Source of the DNA: CAWHHZ01 sp963829355
GTDB lineage: Bacteria > Acidobacteriota > Thermoanaerobaculia > Gp7-AA8 > JAHWKK01
Length of the DNA stretch: 64,000 nucleotides
Direction of reading: 5' to 3'
NCBI GenBank assembly: GCA_963829355.1
Contig: CAWHHZ010000014.1
Location: 186,001-250,000 of the forward strand
Shown: in pieces, positions 63,716 through 64,000 of the stretch
How positions within the stretch are numbered: the stretch's first letter is position 1
Layout of the letters: every line of letters begins with the position of its first letter
The notes under the pieces: generated by a model
The model's database searches: none
What the model saw: the letters and a program-made list of their open reading frames with translations, nothing else
Told to the model about the DNA's origin: nothing
Program-made: the position numbers and the translations under genes

Positions 63716-64000
63716 TCAGTGTCCCCTTTTTTCCTTTTCCATCTGTTTCATGACCCGCATGAAGTTCCCACCGAGAATCTTGCGTACCTCCTCATCGGAG
63801 AAGCCGCGCTCGCCAAGATGCTCGATCAGGAGGGGCATCCCCGCGGCGGTCTCGAGTCCGGCAGGAAGTGATGGGACACCATCGAAATCCGTTCCCACGC
63901 CCACGGCGTCGACCCCTGCCACGTACGCGGCGTGAACGAAGTGATCACCGAGATCATGAATCGTTCCGGCTGGGATGGACAAAGCTTCGTAGCGGCGGAG
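63716..64000 (-). CDS. Membrane dipeptidase, M19 family (5' end outside window)
   Basis: The C-terminal 94 residues are visible. H-V-G-x-G-T-D-F-D-G-type motif appears as VDAVGVGTDFDGVPSLPAGL, followed by HLGERGFSDEEVRKILGGNF-M-R-V, the diagnostic end of renal-dipeptidase-like zinc enzymes. Earlier metal ligands lie outside. The gene runs off the right edge of the window. Confidence 0.93.
   Translation of the reverse strand, partial: LRRYEALSIPAGTIHDLGDHFVHAAYVAGVDAVGVGTDFDGVPSLPAGLETAAGMPLLIEHLGERGFSDEEVRKILGGNFMRVMKQMEKEKRGH

Overview
The window is 64 kb of GC-rich bacterial chromosome. It is densely coded, mostly in long minus-strand runs up to about 34.8 kb and mixed afterwards. Gene content suggests a diderm heterotroph: RodZ, SPOR and periplasmic amidase cell-wall genes, lipoproteins, a BamE-like protein, two DUF4388 proteins, an ASPIC/UnbV-FG-GAP protein, a BlaI/M56 pair and branched-chain acyl-CoA degradation genes. 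Together with the style of the intergenic palindromes this points to an Acidobacteriota-like lineage. That placement is inference; there is no rRNA or other decisive marker, and I saw no tRNA, CRISPR array or complete insertion sequence.

Layout. 1-11.1 kb: a chemosensory operon (DUF4388 protein, CheY, CheA, ExeA-type ATPase, small charged protein, CheW, zinc-ribbon pseudo-receiver, HEAT protein, CheR, then CheB running off the edge), with no receptor gene. 11.2-14.2 kb: nusB, ribH, N-acetylmuramoyl-L-alanine amidase. 14.5-19.1 kb: a run of two related repeat proteins, rodZ, a J-domain/TPR protein, a PP2C phosphatase and a 75-residue SelW/Rdx-type selenoprotein whose in-frame TGA hides it from ordinary gene calling. 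19.2-29 kb: secreted proteins, a VKOR/SPW membrane protein, a DegT aminotransferase, an esterase and a large ASPIC/UnbV protein. 29-35.8 kb: Mrp, LOG protein, SPOR protein, and a GGDEF/DUF4388/lipoprotein operon, then a damaged glycosyltransferase-like gene. 35.8-39.8 kb: cca, a secreted protein, rsmD, phoH, ybeY. 40.2-47.2 kb: haem-oxygenase-like redox protein, ABC-class ATPase, superoxide dismutase, DUF72, metallo-beta-lactamase-fold hydrolase, DUF4157-like protein, lipoprotein. 47.6-51.6 kb: DUF819 membrane protein divergent from a BlaI repressor/M56 peptidase operon with a visible promoter and two operators. 51.8-58.5 kb: NDH-2, two CNNM/CBS proteins, an EgtB-like enzyme, a quinone oxidoreductase. 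58.6-64 kb: HAD hydrolase, an acyl-CoA carboxylase / enoyl-CoA hydratase / B12-binding-domain cluster, GNAT, beta-propeller protein, partial M19 dipeptidase.

Two features stand out apart from the genes. First, the gaps are filled by a hierarchy of repeats: long palindromes with the core GTCATCCTGAGC...GCTCAGGATGAC, into which two kinds of short terminal-inverted-repeat elements (268 bp and about 250 bp) have inserted; the 268-bp kind always hits the same site and duplicates CTGAG. Second, about sixteen genes carry single-base frame disruptions, mostly apparent insertions, while very long genes nearby are intact. The reading frames of those genes given here are reconstructions.
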